This document shows positions 17,269-27,047 of a stretch of 64,000 bases of DNA, one piece after another. The DNA is taken from the NCBI RefSeq assembly GCF_003697785.1, contig NZ_QOKZ01000002.1, forward strand, positions 372,001-436,000, read 5' to 3'. The position numbers and the translations under genes were made by a program. The notes beneath the pieces were generated by a model that was not told the origin of the DNA, searched no databases, and was given only the letters and a program-made list of their open reading frames with translations. Source of the stretch: Paracoccus alkanivorans (lineage in GTDB: Bacteria; Pseudomonadota; Alphaproteobacteria; Rhodobacterales; Rhodobacteraceae). Every line of letters starts with the position of its first letter. Position 1 is the stretch's first letter.

Positions 17269-18195
17269 ATGCAGGTCCTGGCGCGGGCCTTTGCGCTGAT
17301 GGGGCGCGAACGGGACGGGCTGCGCCATCCGGCGGGCGGTGGAAACGCCACGGGAATCGTGCTGCTGCTGGCGGCGATCGTCGGGTTTACCCTGATGGAC
17401 GCCACCGCGAAATTCCTGACCCAGCATTATCATCCGGCTCAGGTGGTCTGGGCGCGCTTCCTTGGCAATATCCTGATCTTCGCTGCCATCTTCCGTGGCC
17501 GCATGTTCGGCCTGCTGCGCACGCGACAGCCGGGATTGCAGGCCGGCCGGGCGTTCATGCAGCTGGCCTCGGTCGGGCTGTTCTTTACCGCGCTGCAATT
17601 CATCGGGCTGGCCGAGGCGACCGCGATCATGGACATGAACCCGGTGCTGATCACACTCGGAGCCGCCCTGTTCCTGGGTGAAAGGATCGGGCCGCGGCGG
17701 GTCGCGGGAATCGCGGCGGCGGTGATCGGCGCGTTGATCATCATCCGCCCGGGGCTGGGCGTGTTCCAGCCCGCCGCCCTGCTGCCGCTGGCCGGGGCCT
17801 TTACCTACGCCGCGGGCGCGTTGCTGACGCGGATGGTCCGCAGCGATTCAGTCGAAACCTCGGTCATGTGGTCGGCGGTGTTCGGCACTGCCGTTTCTTC
17901 TGTCATCCTGCCCTTCGTCTGGCAGCCTGTCGATCCGTCGCATTGGTGGGTTTTCCTGCTGCTGGGCTTTTTCGGCACGCTCAGCCAGTGGCTTCTGGTG
18001 CGCGCCTTCTCTTGCGCGGAGGCCGGGGTGCTGGCGCCCTTCGGCTATACCGGGCTGGTCTGGGCCGGGCTGTGGGGATTGTTGTTCTTCAACCAGTTGC
18101 CCGATGTCTGGACCATCCTCGGGGCAGCCATTATCGTGAGCGCAGGCCTCTATGTCTGGTCGCGCGAGGCGCGGGCGGCGCGAAAGGATCAATGA
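17269..18195 (+). CDS. EamA-family drug/metabolite (DMT) transporter
   Basis: Inner-membrane protein of 308 residues with about 10 hydrophobic segments arranged as two EamA repeats; the second starts around residue 165 with PAALLPLAGAFTYAAGALLTR. Substrate is unknown; the family exports amino acids, nucleosides or other metabolites. It ends in a 4-base overlap with the acyltransferase gene, so the two are cotranscribed. The start could also be the in-frame ATG at 17299. Confidence 0.88.
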   Translation: MQVLARAFALMGRERDGLRHPAGGGNATGIVLLLAAIVGFTLMDATAKFLTQHYHPAQVVWARFLGNILIFAAIFRGRMFGLLRTRQPGLQAGRAFMQLASVGLFFTALQFIGLAEATAIMDMNPVLITLGAALFLGERIGPRRVAGIAAAVIGALIIIRPGLGVFQPAALLPLAGAFTYAAGALLTRMVRSDSVETSVMWSAVFGTAVSSVILPFVWQPVDPSHWWVFLLLGFFGTLSQWLLVRAFSCAEAGVLAPFGYTGLVWAGLWGLLFFNQLPDVWTILGAAIIVSAGLYVWSREARAARKDQ

Positions 18196-19064
18196 GCGAG
18201 GACGACAGATTACCGCTGAGCGACCGGCTGGCGAACGCCGCCTTTCTGGCAGTCATGGGACTGGCCCGGCTGCTGCCATATGAGCGGCGTATCCCGGCCA
18301 TGGGCTGGCTGTTCGCGCATCTGCTGGCGCCGGTCGCGGGATGGCGACGGCGGATTCGCGACAACCTGGCATTGGCGCGGCCCGACCTGACCGGCAAGGA
18401 GGTCGAGGCACTGGTGCGCGCGGTTCCGGCCAATGCCGGCCGCTCGGTGGCCGAGATCTATTCGGGCGAGGAATTCACCCGCCGCATCCGCGATGCCGAT
18501 CCGCTGGAAGGCCCCGGGCTGTCAGCGCTGGAAGCCGCTTTCGAGGCCGGACGGCCGGTGATCATCGCCTGCGCCCATTTCGGCAATTACGACGCCATGC
18601 GCACGGCGCTGGCCAGCCGGGGCTGGCCGGTCGGCGCACTCTACCGGCCGATGAACAACGAGGCCTTCAACCGCCACTACATCCCGGCGATCACCGCCAT
18701 TGCCGAGCCGCTCTTTCCGCGTGGCCGGGCCGGGCTGGCGGCAATGCTGCGCTTTCTGAAGGGAGGCGGCTGGCTGGCCCTTGGTTTCGACCAGCATGAC
18801 CGGCGCGCGCCTGAATTGCGCTTTTTCGACCTGCCCAGCAGAACGGTGCTGACCCCGGCCGAACTGGCGATCCGTTATGACGCGCTGATCCTGCCAGTGC
18901 ATGGCATCCGTCAACCCGACGGGCTGTCCTTTCGCGTCCGTGTCGGCGAACCGGTCGAGCATGGCGAGCCCGCAGCGATGATGCAGGCACTGAATGACGA
19001 TCTTGAGGCGCTGGTGCGTCGCCATATGGAACAATGGTTCTGGATTCACCGGCGCTGGAAATGA
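18192..19064 (+). CDS. Lysophospholipid/lauroyl acyltransferase (LpxL/HtrB family)
   Basis: Acyl-ACP-dependent acyltransferase of the late lipid A or lyso-lipid type, at the inner-membrane face. The 290-residue protein has the catalytic HX4D motif at His129-Asp134 (HFGNYD), then GALYRPMNN, GFDQHDRRAPELRFFDLPSRT and a C-terminal MEQWFWIHRRWK, all characteristic of LpxL/HtrB. The start ATGA at 18192 overlaps the transporter stop. Whether it acts on lipid A or on another lysolipid cannot be decided here. Confidence 0.87.
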   Translation: MSEDDRLPLSDRLANAAFLAVMGLARLLPYERRIPAMGWLFAHLLAPVAGWRRRIRDNLALARPDLTGKEVEALVRAVPANAGRSVAEIYSGEEFTRRIRDADPLEGPGLSALEAAFEAGRPVIIACAHFGNYDAMRTALASRGWPVGALYRPMNNEAFNRHYIPAITAIAEPLFPRGRAGLAAMLRFLKGGGWLALGFDQHDRRAPELRFFDLPSRTVLTPAELAIRYDALILPVHGIRQPDGLSFRVRVGEPVEHGEPAAMMQALNDDLEALVRRHMEQWFWIHRRWK

Positions 19065-19065
19065 A

Positions 19066-19091
19066 AAAGGCGGCCCCGGGGGACCGCCTTT
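19066..19091. terminator. Bidirectional terminator between convergent genes
   Basis: AAAGGCGG - 10 bases - CCGCCTTT hairpin. An AAAAA run on the left and TTT on the right let it work for both the acyltransferase (+) and DAHP synthase (-). Confidence 0.8.
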
Positions 19092-19113
19092 ACCCATCCG
19101 GAAAACAATCCGT

Positions 19114-20526
19114 TCAGACAGCCTTGACGCCGTTCGACGGAGCCGCTGCCGCCTCGCGGCGGGCGCGCAACTCCTCGGCCACCAGGAAGGCCAGCTCAAG
19201 CGACTGGCTGGCATTCAGGCGCGGATCGCAGGCGGTGTGATAGCGGTCGGAGAGGTCCTCGTCCGTCACCGCCCGCACGCCGCCGGTGCATTCGGTCACG
19301 TCGCGGCCGGTCATCTCGAAATGCACGCCGCCGGGGATGGTGCCCTCGGCGCCGTGGATGGCGAAGAACTCCCGCACCTCGCGCAGCACCGAATCGAAGG
19401 GCCGGGTCTTGTAGCCCGAGGCCGACTTGATCGTGTTGCCATGCATAGGATCGCAATGCCAGACGACCCTGGCGCCTTCTTCCTGCACCACCTTGATCAG
19501 TTGCGGCAGGTGATCGCCGACCTTGCCCGCACCGAAACGGGTAATCAGCGTCAGCCGTCCGGCCTCGTTATCGGGGTTCAGGCGGACCAGCAGCAGCTTG
19601 AGATCCTCGGCCGTGGTGGTCGGGCCGCATTTCAGCCCGATCGGGTTATGCACGCCACGGCAGAATTCCACATGCGCGCCATCGGGTTGCCGGGTGCGGT
19701 CGCCGATCCAGATCATGTGGCCCGATCCCGCGACCGTCACCCCGGTCGTCGCATCGAGACGCGCCAGCGCCTCTTCGTATTCCAGCAGCAGCGCCTCGTG
19801 GCTGGTGTAGAAATCCACCTTGCTCAACTGATGCGCCGTATCCGAATTCACGCCCGCCGCCTGCATGAAGGCCATCGCGTCGCGGATACGGTCGGCGATA
19901 TCGCGATATTTCGCCGCCTCCGGCCCGCCGACGAAATCGGCGATCCAGTTCTGGACAAGATGCATGTCCGCATAGCCGCCGGTCGAATAGGCCCTGAGCA
20001 GGTTCAGAGACGAGGCCGCCTGCGTATAGGCCGCCAGCATCCGGTTCGGATCGGGAATTCGCGCATCCGGAGTGAAATCGAAACCGTTGATGATATCGCC
20101 GCGGTAACTGGGCAGTTCGACGCCATCCACCACTTCGGTCGGGGCGCTGCGGGGCTTGGCGAACTGGCCCGCCATCCGTCCGACCTTGACCACAGGAAGC
20201 TGCGCGCCCCAGGTGAGCACCACGGCCATCTGCAAGATCACCTTGAAGGTGTCGCGGATATTGTCGGCGCTGAACTCGGCGAAGCTCTCGGCGCAATCCC
20301 CGCCCTGCAGCAGGAAGGCGCGGCCTTCCGACACTTCGGCAAGCTGGGCGCGCAAACGCAGCGCCTCGCCCGCGAAAACCAGCGGCGGATAGCGGCGAAG
20401 CTGCGCCTCGGCCGCCGCCAGCGCGGCGGCATCGGTATAATCCGGCATCTGCACGCGAGGATAGGCGCGCCAGCCGGCCTTGTCCCAGTTCCGGGCGGCG
20501 GCGGTTTTGCGATTCTCCTGCGTCAT
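19114..20526 (-). CDS. 3-deoxy-7-phosphoheptulonate synthase, class II
   Basis: First step of the shikimate pathway: condenses phosphoenolpyruvate and erythrose-4-phosphate to DAHP. The 470-residue length and motifs ([27 protein letters not shown] with the metal-binding Cys, [56 protein letters not shown]) identify the class II (plant/Mycobacterium-type) enzyme. ATG 20526 is preceded by AAGGAG. It stands alone, convergent to the acyltransferase, with the terminator at 19066-19091 between. One of its substrates, erythrose-4-P, is made by transketolase, encoded nearby. Confidence 0.95.
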   Translation of the reverse strand: MTQENRKTAAARNWDKAGWRAYPRVQMPDYTDAAALAAAEAQLRRYPPLVFAGEALRLRAQLAEVSEGRAFLLQGGDCAESFAEFSADNIRDTFKVILQMAVVLTWGAQLPVVKVGRMAGQFAKPRSAPTEVVDGVELPSYRGDIINGFDFTPDARIPDPNRMLAAYTQAASSLNLLRAYSTGGYADMHLVQNWIADFVGGPEAAKYRDIADRIRDAMAFMQAAGVNSDTAHQLSKVDFYTSHEALLLEYEEALARLDATTGVTVAGSGHMIWIGDRTRQPDGAHVEFCRGVHNPIGLKCGPTTTAEDLKLLLVRLNPDNEAGRLTLITRFGAGKVGDHLPQLIKVVQEEGARVVWHCDPMHGNTIKSASGYKTRPFDSVLREVREFFAIHGAEGTIPGGVHFEMTGRDVTECTGGVRAVTDEDLSDRYHTACDPRLNASQSLELAFLVAEELRARREAAAAPSNGVKAV

Positions 20527-20701
20527 GACACTTGCTCCTTGAAAGACTGCCGGGCCGATATAATCGCTTCGCCACTTCAGGGAAAGAGCGCATTGTCTCG
20601 CAAAAATGATGCGACTAAAGTTGGACGAGTGATTTAGGATCTTGCGCAAACCCGAATTCCCTGTTGTGAGGTGGCCGCTACATTTGCGCCGAGACAGCTC
20701 C

Positions 20702-21715
20702 ATGCAATCCGACCGACCGCGCCGTTTCACCTTCCTGCTTCTTGACCGTTTCACGATGCTGCCATTCGCGGCAGCGATCGAACCGCTGCGACTGGCCAAT
20801 CGCTCCTCGGGCAAGACATTGTATCAATGGCGGCTCGTCGGTCCGGCGGGCGATTTCGCGACATGCTCGAACGGCACCCGTATCATGCTGGACGAGGGGC
20901 TCGAGCAGGATGCGCCGACGGATCGCGACGAGGTTGTGATCGTCTGCGGCGGCACCGAGGTCGCGCGAGAGGCGACCAAGCCGGTGCTGAACTGGCTGCG
21001 GCGCAAGGCGCGGGGCGGCGCGTCGATCTGCGCGGTCTGCACCGGTGCATGGGTCCTGGCCGTGGCCGGACTGCTCGATGGCCGCAAGGCCACCATCCAC
21101 TGGGAGAACCATGACGGTTTTGCCGAGGCCTTTCCCGAAGTGGTGCTGTTCCGCTCGGTCTTCGTCCATGACGGCAACCGCCTGACCGCGGCCGGCGGCA
21201 CCTCGTCGATCGACCTGATGCTGCACCTGATCGCCCAGTCACATGGAGATGAACTGGCCGCGGAACTGGCCGACCAGATGCTTCATACCGGGATCCGCAC
21301 GGATCAGGACCGCCAGCGCCTGTCCATCCCCACAAGGATCGGCGTACGCCATCCACGGCTGGCCGCCGTCATTGCGCGGATGGAGGCCAATGTCGAGGAC
21401 CCGATCAGTCCGGCGCGCCTGGCCACCGATGCCGGCATGTCCACCCGTCAGCTCGAACGGCTGTTCCGCCGTTATCTGAATCGCAGCCCGAAGCGCTATT
21501 ACATGGAAACCCGCCTCGCGCGGGCGCGCAACCTGCTGATGCAGACCGAGATGTCGATCATCGAGATCGCTCTGGCCTCGGGATTTTCCAGCCCGTCGCA
21601 TTTCTCGAAATGCTATCGCGCCCAATATGGCAGCACGCCCTATCGCGAGCGTGGAACCGGCACGGCCACGCGCTTGCAGCAGGCCGCGCCACTGTCCCCC
21701 ACTGCGGAAATCTAG
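20702..21715 (+). CDS. GlxA-like transcriptional regulator (DJ-1/PfpI domain + AraC HTH)
   Basis: Cytoplasmic AraC-family regulator of 337 residues. The N-terminal half is a DJ-1/PfpI (glutamine amidotransferase-like) domain: [22 protein letters not shown] and [26 protein letters not shown] with the nucleophile-elbow Cys. The C-terminal part (about 225-320) is a double HTH with [25 protein letters not shown] and [21 protein letters not shown]. Relatives of this architecture control betaine, carnitine or arginine catabolism, but the target here is unknown. ATG 20702 is preferred over an upstream TTG. Its TAG stop is the first base triplet of a repeat copy. Confidence 0.87.
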   Translation: MQSDRPRRFTFLLLDRFTMLPFAAAIEPLRLANRSSGKTLYQWRLVGPAGDFATCSNGTRIMLDEGLEQDAPTDRDEVVIVCGGTEVAREATKPVLNWLRRKARGGASICAVCTGAWVLAVAGLLDGRKATIHWENHDGFAEAFPEVVLFRSVFVHDGNRLTAAGGTSSIDLMLHLIAQSHGDELAAELADQMLHTGIRTDQDRQRLSIPTRIGVRHPRLAAVIARMEANVEDPISPARLATDAGMSTRQLERLFRRYLNRSPKRYYMETRLARARNLLMQTEMSIIEIALASGFSSPSHFSKCYRAQYGSTPYRERGTGTATRLQQAAPLSPTAEI

Positions 21716-21890
21716 AGCAGTTTCCAGTTAATCGGGTTCAGCCACGAGTTGCATCCCGCGATGGCTGGGGGCGCTGCCCGTCGCCGACAAGTCTCTCGAA
21801 CCAGTGGCGCGACCGGCCGGCACCCCCCGGGATATTTGCATGAAGCAGAAGCGGGCCGGGGTGGGTTCGAATAAGCGCAAACGGCGCTGG
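21713..21890 (+). repeat. Dispersed repeat, module 1 (copy D)
   Basis: Begins TAGAGCAGTTTCCAG, overlapping the stop codon of the GlxA-like gene, then ATCGGGTTCAGCC, the TCGCCGAC...GACCGGCCGGC core, GGGATATTTGCATGAAGCAGAAG and AATAAGCGCAAACGGCGCTGGCT. It aligns with 46665-46844 over its whole length. The rest of the gap before the Hint gene (21891-22028) has an AT-richer stretch (ACCTTAATCCTTCGTCAAG) that may hold a promoter, but no clear motif. Confidence 0.85.
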
Positions 21891-22028
21891 CTGCACCCAC
21901 CCCATTAACCTTAATCCTTCGTCAAGTTTTACCCGCTAAGCCGATCGCCAGCGGCCTGCCCTTTCCCGGTTGCCATGCCGGATCGGGTGATGGCCGCGAC
22001 CAGCACGGAACAAGCGAGTGAACAGGCG

Positions 22029-23198
22029 ATGACGACAAGATACGAAATCACGATGCTGACCTTTGACGGGGCGGTCCCGACCGGGTCCCAGGCAGCCGGG
22101 AAGTTCGCCCCCTGGGCAAATCGTGGTGAGGGGAGGATCGTCGAGCTGAGTTCCGGACGGCAAGAGACGATCCTGCTGGAAGATGACGACGACAAATTCC
22201 ACAATGGTTACTATACACCCGAAGAGACGCACCAGATCCTGATCGAGGACAGGGTTTTCGGCGCTGATACCGATGTCACGCCAGCAGGCACGCGGCTTGC
22301 AGGGTTCATCGGATCGCGGCTCGTCGATGATGACGGCAATCATTTCCGGGTGATGTTTCCCCGGACATTCGTATCAGGAGGGCTGGGCCAGGAACTGGGC
22401 GGCAGGCAGGCCGTGCTGGTTTTCCCCGAACCGATGCGCGATGCCGACGGCAATCCCGTGCTGGACGCGCAAGGCAATCAGCTGTTTCCGGTTTTGGATC
22501 AGGCAAGGACATTCAGGTTCGTCGAAACGGTCTCGGTGCGGACCGGCGATCCCCACGCCCCGAAATACGCCTTCATTCCCTGTTTTGCCGGCGGCACCCT
22601 GATCGAAACGGCAACCGGACCCCGCACCATCGAAACGCTTGCCCCCGGCGACATGATCCGGACACGCGACAATGGCCTGCGCCGCATTGCATGGATCGGC
22701 CATACAAGCCTGGACCGCCGCCAGCTCGACCTGCGCCCCAACCTGCGCCCGATCCTGATCCGGGCGGGTGCGCTTGCGCCCGGCCTTCCCGAGCGTGACC
22801 TGACGGTTTCTCCCCAGCACCGGGTTCTGGTCAGCTCGAAGATCGTCCAGCGCATGTACGGTCAGAGCGAAATCCTCGTCGCCGCCAAACACCTGCTTGC
22901 CCATCCGGGAATCGAGGCCATATGTCCCGATGAGGGTGTCACATATTGGCATATGCTGTTCGATAGGCACGAACTCGTCCTTTCGAACGGCACCTGGACC
23001 GAAAGCCTGTTCACCGGCCCCTATGCGATGCGAAATATCAGCTATGCCGCGCGCCGCGAGATCTTCTCGCTCTTTCCCGAACTTGCGCGGCCGGACTTTT
23101 GCGCGCATCCCGCCCGGCTCCTGCTGAATGGCCAGGACGGACGGAAACTGGCCGAGCGCCATATCAGAAACAGGCAACCGCTGGTCTCAAGCGACTGA
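22029..23198 (+). CDS. Hint (Hedgehog/intein)-domain protein
   Basis: A 389-residue protein whose C-terminal half (from about residue 183) is a Hint domain: PCFAGGTLIETATG with Cys185 at the splice-like position, IETLAPGDMIRTRDNG, and LTVSPQHRVLV with the block-B His. This Hint_2-type arrangement is common in Rhodobacterales, often in exported proteins linked to RTX-type proteins. The N-terminal 180 residues are not recognised; they are acidic and lack a Sec signal. No downstream extein is present after the Hint domain, so splicing is not expected; autocleavage is possible. The start could instead be ATG 21975. A convergent RTX gene follows. Confidence 0.8.
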   Translation: MTTRYEITMLTFDGAVPTGSQAAGKFAPWANRGEGRIVELSSGRQETILLEDDDDKFHNGYYTPEETHQILIEDRVFGADTDVTPAGTRLAGFIGSRLVDDDGNHFRVMFPRTFVSGGLGQELGGRQAVLVFPEPMRDADGNPVLDAQGNQLFPVLDQARTFRFVETVSVRTGDPHAPKYAFIPCFAGGTLIETATGPRTIETLAPGDMIRTRDNGLRRIAWIGHTSLDRRQLDLRPNLRPILIRAGALAPGLPERDLTVSPQHRVLVSSKIVQRMYGQSEILVAAKHLLAHPGIEAICPDEGVTYWHMLFDRHELVLSNGTWTESLFTGPYAMRNISYAARREIFSLFPELARPDFCAHPARLLLNGQDGRKLAERHIRNRQPLVSSD

Positions 23199-23366
23199 TC
23201 AAAGCTCGAGGCGGCTTTCCGCGCCGCTTGCCCGCCATGACCGGTTTACCCACCAGACCGGATCGCCCCGGGGCGCGAACCAAGCAGCCAGCCGACCGGC
23301 CTGGCAAATCGTTGCCGCGGGGCAGATATTTCCTGTCCCGCGGCTGGTGTCACAAGATGCCTCGTA

Positions 23367-24173
23367 TCAGACGAAATCGAACATGGATTGGTCCAGCATG
23401 TCCATGCTCACGCCCTCAAGCTTCAGCGAGTTGCCGTCGCCCAGATCAAAGACCGTATCCCCGTCCTGCTGAGAGGCATGCGCCATCAGGCTCTGGAAAT
23501 CGTCGATTCCGGCAATATCGATGGTGATGGATTCGGTTTTGCGGCCATTCTTCTCGTCGCCGGTCTCGAAATCCCTGATCCGGTCATCTCCGCCGTTGAA
23601 GACAAAGCTGTCACGCCCCGGACCGCCGGTCAGCACATCGTCGCCAGCGCCGCCATCCAGCCTGTCATCATCGAAACTGCCGCGCAGCCTGTCGTCGCCA
23701 TCCTTACCGAACAGCGAATCCTGGCCGTAGCTGCCATAGAGGAAGTCGCTTCCATCCTCGCCGGTGATCTTGTCATTCCCGAAACCGCCAAGCAGGAAAT
23801 CATTTCCCTCCCCGCCCCAGATGACATCATTTCCGGGGCCGCCATCGATGAAATCGCTGCCGGTCTGCCCAAAGATGACATCCTTGCCCTGGGCCCCGAA
23901 GATCACGTCGATACCGTCTCCGCCCCAGATGCTATCCGGACCGGGGCCGCCAAGAATGAAATCGTGACCGCCATAGCCCAGCAGCGTATCGGCGCCGCCA
24001 CGGCCCAAAAGAGCATCATTGCCGCCGGTTCCGGTAAGCCTGTCGGACCCGGAGTCGCCGTCTTCGTAATTGAAATCATCCAGATCGGCCATGCCTTCGG
24101 CAAGCTTGTCCGCCGATTTCTTTAGTATGTGCTTATAGGTTGACCAGTAATGGGCGTAGGAAAGAGTTGCCAT
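23367..24173 (-). CDS. RTX (hemolysin-type Ca2+-binding repeat) protein
   Basis: A 268-residue acidic protein. After about 45 residues it carries roughly a dozen nonapeptide repeats of the GGxGxDxLx type (about residues 45-200: GTGGNDALLG, GRGGADTLLG, GGPGPDSIWG and so on), which form a Ca2+-bound parallel beta roll. The tail (200-268) ends in LDQSMFDFV, resembling the hydrophobic C-terminal signal of type I secretion substrates. It has no enzymatic domain and no Sec signal. No HlyB/HlyD/TolC genes lie in the window. The function is unknown; a surface or matrix protein is likely. ATG 24173 is used. Confidence 0.82.
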   Translation of the reverse strand: MATLSYAHYWSTYKHILKKSADKLAEGMADLDDFNYEDGDSGSDRLTGTGGNDALLGRGGADTLLGYGGHDFILGGPGPDSIWGGDGIDVIFGAQGKDVIFGQTGSDFIDGGPGNDVIWGGEGNDFLLGGFGNDKITGEDGSDFLYGSYGQDSLFGKDGDDRLRGSFDDDRLDGGAGDDVLTGGPGRDSFVFNGGDDRIRDFETGDEKNGRKTESITIDIAGIDDFQSLMAHASQQDGDTVFDLGDGNSLKLEGVSMDMLDQSMFDFV

Positions 24174-24403
24174 GACTTCGCCTCTCTGCTGTCGCAATCT
24201 TGTCGCCGGACGGAACGACTGCCGTCCCGTCCCCACAGACATGAATATGCGCCCAGTTTTCCATCACCTCTATGACATAGAAGTGAAGCTGCTCCTTCCG
24301 GCAGTTTTCCGCGAATTGCATTGGCCTTGCGGGCAAGCTTCGGCCCAAGCGCGGGCGATGCCCGTATGAAAAAACCATCTCCCGGCAGAAAGCCCGGTAT
24401 CCG

Positions 24404-25594
24404 TCAGCCGCACGCCCATTCCAGATATGCCCGGATTGCCCCGTTGCGCGGATCTGCCCCGGCCTGATCGGTTCCGGCGCCCAGCACATTGCGAAGCGCC
24501 TCGGCAACCAGCGATTGCTGGCCCGGCAACAGGTTGCAGGGATCAAGCTGGAAGTAGCCCAGCTCGACCTCGTGATCGCGCACGATGATTGCCGGGTCCT
24601 GCCGTCCAAGAGCGGCGGCGAATGCGGCGGCATTCGCACCGGCCTCGCGCGGGTCGATCTCGATCTGCAGCCGGTCGAGCGGATTGTTGGTCGGATCGGG
24701 AACTATTCTCGCCGTCACACCGGGCAGATCGGCCACCGCCGCCTGCCATTCGTCAAGCGCGGCACGCTCTGCGGCACGGATCGTGGCGGCATCGCGGCTC
24801 ATCCAGTCCTCCATCGCGGCGACCAGCCCCATGATGCTTTCCTTGCCGACCTTCATGCCGCGCCCGATACCGATATTCTGCAGATAGGCGGCGCGCACCA
24901 GGTCCCGGCGTCCGGCGATGATGCCGCTGGTCGGACCGGACAGGAACTTGTGCCCCGAATAGATCGCCAGATCCGCGCCCTGTTCGATAAAGCCGGTCAG
25001 GTCATATTCCGACGCGGCATCGACGATCACCGGCACCCCGGCACGATGGGCGATCTCGACAAAGCGGGCAAAGGGGATCTGGCCGTAATGCACCACGTGA
25101 TGCGACACGACATACAGCGCGGCCGCCACGCTGTCATTCAGCGCGCCTTCAAGCTGATGGTCGGCACATAGCGTGGACTGGCCGATGACGCGCAGCCTGC
25201 CTCCGGTCAGGCCAACGGCGGTCTCGATCGGCGCGCCGTAATGGCACAGATGGCCTGCCTGGGCCACCACGATGTCGCGCGGCCCCGGATCTGCCGGCAA
25301 GGCTTCTGCCCGGCTCGGGTCCAGACCGGTCATGCAACCCGCGACGCAAAGCGAGATACCGGCGCTTGCCGAGGCAGTGACACAGCCCGCTTCGGCCCTC
25401 GTCAGGCGGGAAATCACCCGTCCGGCATGCTCCTGCAATTCGTGCATCTTCACGAAGTGCCCCATGGCATCCGCCGCCGCCTTTTGCGCCGCCGGACCCG
25501 TGACAGAGCCCCCCAGTGACGTCATCGTACCGCTGACATTGATCAGCCGGGTGAACCCGTTCGCGTCATGCCAGCCCCACATATTTCCTGTCAT
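24404..25594 (-). CDS. SelA/DgaE-like PLP-dependent enzyme (putative amino-acid ammonia-lyase)
   Basis: Fold-type I PLP enzyme of 396 residues, related to L-seryl-tRNA selenium transferase-like proteins and D-glucosaminate-6-phosphate ammonia-lyase (DgaE). The PLP-binding Lys216 lies in SGHKFLSG (213-220) and Asp192 in VIVDAAS; GTMTSLGGS near the N-terminus is typical of this group. It is the last gene of the left ABC operon, 9 bp after ridA and in one transcript with a cog3964-type metallohydrolase. It is not SelA proper: there are no selenocysteine genes nearby. An alpha,beta-elimination or deamination of an amino acid released by the hydrolase is my inference. Confidence 0.75.
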   Translation of the reverse strand: MTGNMWGWHDANGFTRLINVSGTMTSLGGSVTGPAAQKAAADAMGHFVKMHELQEHAGRVISRLTRAEAGCVTASASAGISLCVAGCMTGLDPSRAEALPADPGPRDIVVAQAGHLCHYGAPIETAVGLTGGRLRVIGQSTLCADHQLEGALNDSVAAALYVVSHHVVHYGQIPFARFVEIAHRAGVPVIVDAASEYDLTGFIEQGADLAIYSGHKFLSGPTSGIIAGRRDLVRAAYLQNIGIGRGMKVGKESIMGLVAAMEDWMSRDAATIRAAERAALDEWQAAVADLPGVTARIVPDPTNNPLDRLQIEIDPREAGANAAAFAAALGRQDPAIIVRDHEVELGYFQLDPCNLLPGQQSLVAEALRNVLGAGTDQAGADPRNGAIRAYLEWACG

Positions 25595-25603
25595 CTCGAT
25601 CTC

Positions 25604-26095
25604 CTACGCGTCAATTTCGAATATGGCCTCGATTTCCACGGTGATATTGTTGGGCAGAGAGCCGACCCCGAAGGCCGAGCGGGCGTGGATCCCCTCTTCA
25701 CCGAACAGCTCCGCCAGCAGGGTCGAGGCGCCGTCGATCACGAAAGGATGGCGGTCGAAATCCGGCACCGCATTGACCAGCCCCAACAGCTTCACCACGC
25801 CCCGCAACCGGTCGAGCCCGCCGAAATGGTCCCGCAATGCGCCAAGAATGTTCACCGCCACCAGCCGCGCATGGTCGCGGGCGATCTCGGCGCTGACCTC
25901 TGCGCCCACCTTGCCGCACAGCAATGTTCCATCGGCAAGCACCGGCCCCTGACCCGAGACATAGACCAGATTGCCGCTTTGCCGCACATTGCGAAACGCG
26001 CCGATCGGGGTCGGGGCGGCCTCGGGCAGTTCCACGCCAAGGCGCTGCAATCGTGCAGCGATCGGGACGGCGCCCAGAATCTCAGGTTGTGGCAT
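25604..26095 (-). CDS. RidA (YjgF/YER057c/UK114) family protein
   Basis: A 163-residue RidA-family protein, longer than E. coli RidA (128) and closer to the YjgH/Atu1953-like branch. NLVYVSGQGP and ARSAFGVGSLPNNITVEIEA are family motifs, and Arg139 matches the catalytic Arg of imine-hydrolysing RidA proteins. RidA hydrolyses reactive enamine/imine intermediates formed by PLP enzymes. It overlaps the ABC ATPase gene by 14 bp and precedes the PLP enzyme gene, which fits that role directly. Confidence 0.88.
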   Translation of the reverse strand: MPQPEILGAVPIAARLQRLGVELPEAAPTPIGAFRNVRQSGNLVYVSGQGPVLADGTLLCGKVGAEVSAEIARDHARLVAVNILGALRDHFGGLDRLRGVVKLLGLVNAVPDFDRHPFVIDGASTLLAELFGEEGIHARSAFGVGSLPNNITVEIEAIFEIDA

Positions 26096-27047
26096 GATGT
26101 CCTTCTATTCTCTTGCAATAGCTTTGATGGAACTGGCCCACGGTGACGGGCTCGGGCGTACCTGCGGCGCAGATCTCCGCCGCCTTGGGGCAGCGCGTCC
26201 GGAAAACGCAGCCCGAGGGCGGGTGCAATGGGCTGGGGATGTCGCCCTTCAAAAGCGTCCTGCGACGCTCCAATCCCGGATCCGGCATCGGAATCGCCGA
26301 CAGCAGCGCCTGCGTGTAGGGATGCGACGGATTGCGGTAAAGCGGCCGCGAGGGGCCTTTCTCGACAACCCGGCCCAGATACATCACCACGATCTGGTCG
26401 CAGAGATATTCGACCACCGACAGGTCATGCGCGATGAACAGCATGGTCAGGTTGCGCCTTTCCCGCAGGTCGAGCAGCAGGTTGAGCACCTGCGCCTGGA
26501 TCGACACGTCCAGCGCCGAGACGCTTTCATCGGCGACGATGAACTCGGGCTCCAGCGTCAGCGCCCGGGCAATGCCGATCCGTTGCCGCTGACCGCCAGA
26601 GAACTCATGCGGAAAGCGGTTCATGTGATCGGCGCTCAGCCCCACCTCTTCCAGCAGTTCCGCCACCTTGTCGCGGCGGGAACGGGCATTGCCGATACCA
26701 TGGGCGCGCAAGCCTTCGGCGATCACGTCGCGCACGCGCAGGCGGGGATTGAGCGACGAAACCGGATCCTGAAATATGATCTGCATACGCCGGCGCGCAG
26801 CCCGCAGCCCGGACTTGTCGAGCCGGTTCAGATCCGTCCCGTCAAAGATCGTCTGCCCCTCGCTCGGCTCGATCAGGCGCAGCAGGGATCGCCCCAACGT
26901 CGTCTTGCCCGAGCCGGATTCGCCGACCAGGCCGGTGATCGAGCCGCGTGGAATATCGAAGCTGACATCGTTCACGGCATGAACCGTTCCGCGCGGCGTC
27001 TCGAACCGCTTGGAAAGGTTGCGGATTTGAAGCAGCGGTTCAGGCAT
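26082..27047 (-). CDS. Peptide-type ABC transporter ATP-binding protein (DppF/OppF)
   Basis: Second ATPase of the left dipeptide/oligopeptide-type importer. The 321-residue protein has Walker A GESGSGKTT, the Q-loop IIFQDPVSSLNPR, signature FSGGQRQRIGIARAL, Walker B FIVADESVSALD and the C-terminal oligopeptide-transporter extension with a CPKAAEICAAGTPE-type Cys cluster. It overlaps dppD by 8 bp and ridA by 14 bp. Confidence 0.93.
   Translation of the reverse strand: MPEPLLQIRNLSKRFETPRGTVHAVNDVSFDIPRGSITGLVGESGSGKTTLGRSLLRLIEPSEGQTIFDGTDLNRLDKSGLRAARRRMQIIFQDPVSSLNPRLRVRDVIAEGLRAHGIGNARSRRDKVAELLEEVGLSADHMNRFPHEFSGGQRQRIGIARALTLEPEFIVADESVSALDVSIQAQVLNLLLDLRERRNLTMLFIAHDLSVVEYLCDQIVVMYLGRVVEKGPSRPLYRNPSHPYTQALLSAIPMPDPGLERRRTLLKGDIPSPLHPPSGCVFRTRCPKAAEICAAGTPEPVTVGQFHQSYCKRIEGHHATT

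Noticed and set aside
23388..24125. 245-residue plus-strand frame opposite the RTX gene
   Set aside because: It is the antisense of regular GGxGxD repeats, which creates a periodic but meaningless translation; it matches no family, while the minus strand gives a clear RTX protein.
24133..24639. 168-residue minus-strand frame between the PLP and RTX genes
   Set aside because: It overlaps both the RTX gene start and the PLP gene end in other frames, has no ribosome-binding site or recognised domain. The 230-bp gap (24174-24403) is better read as the RTX upstream region, though a short real peptide cannot be excluded.
24404..25594. Reading the PLP enzyme as true selenocysteine synthase SelA
   Set aside because: It is shorter than usual SelA (about 460), lacks selB/selC/selD neighbours, and sits in a catabolic ABC operon.
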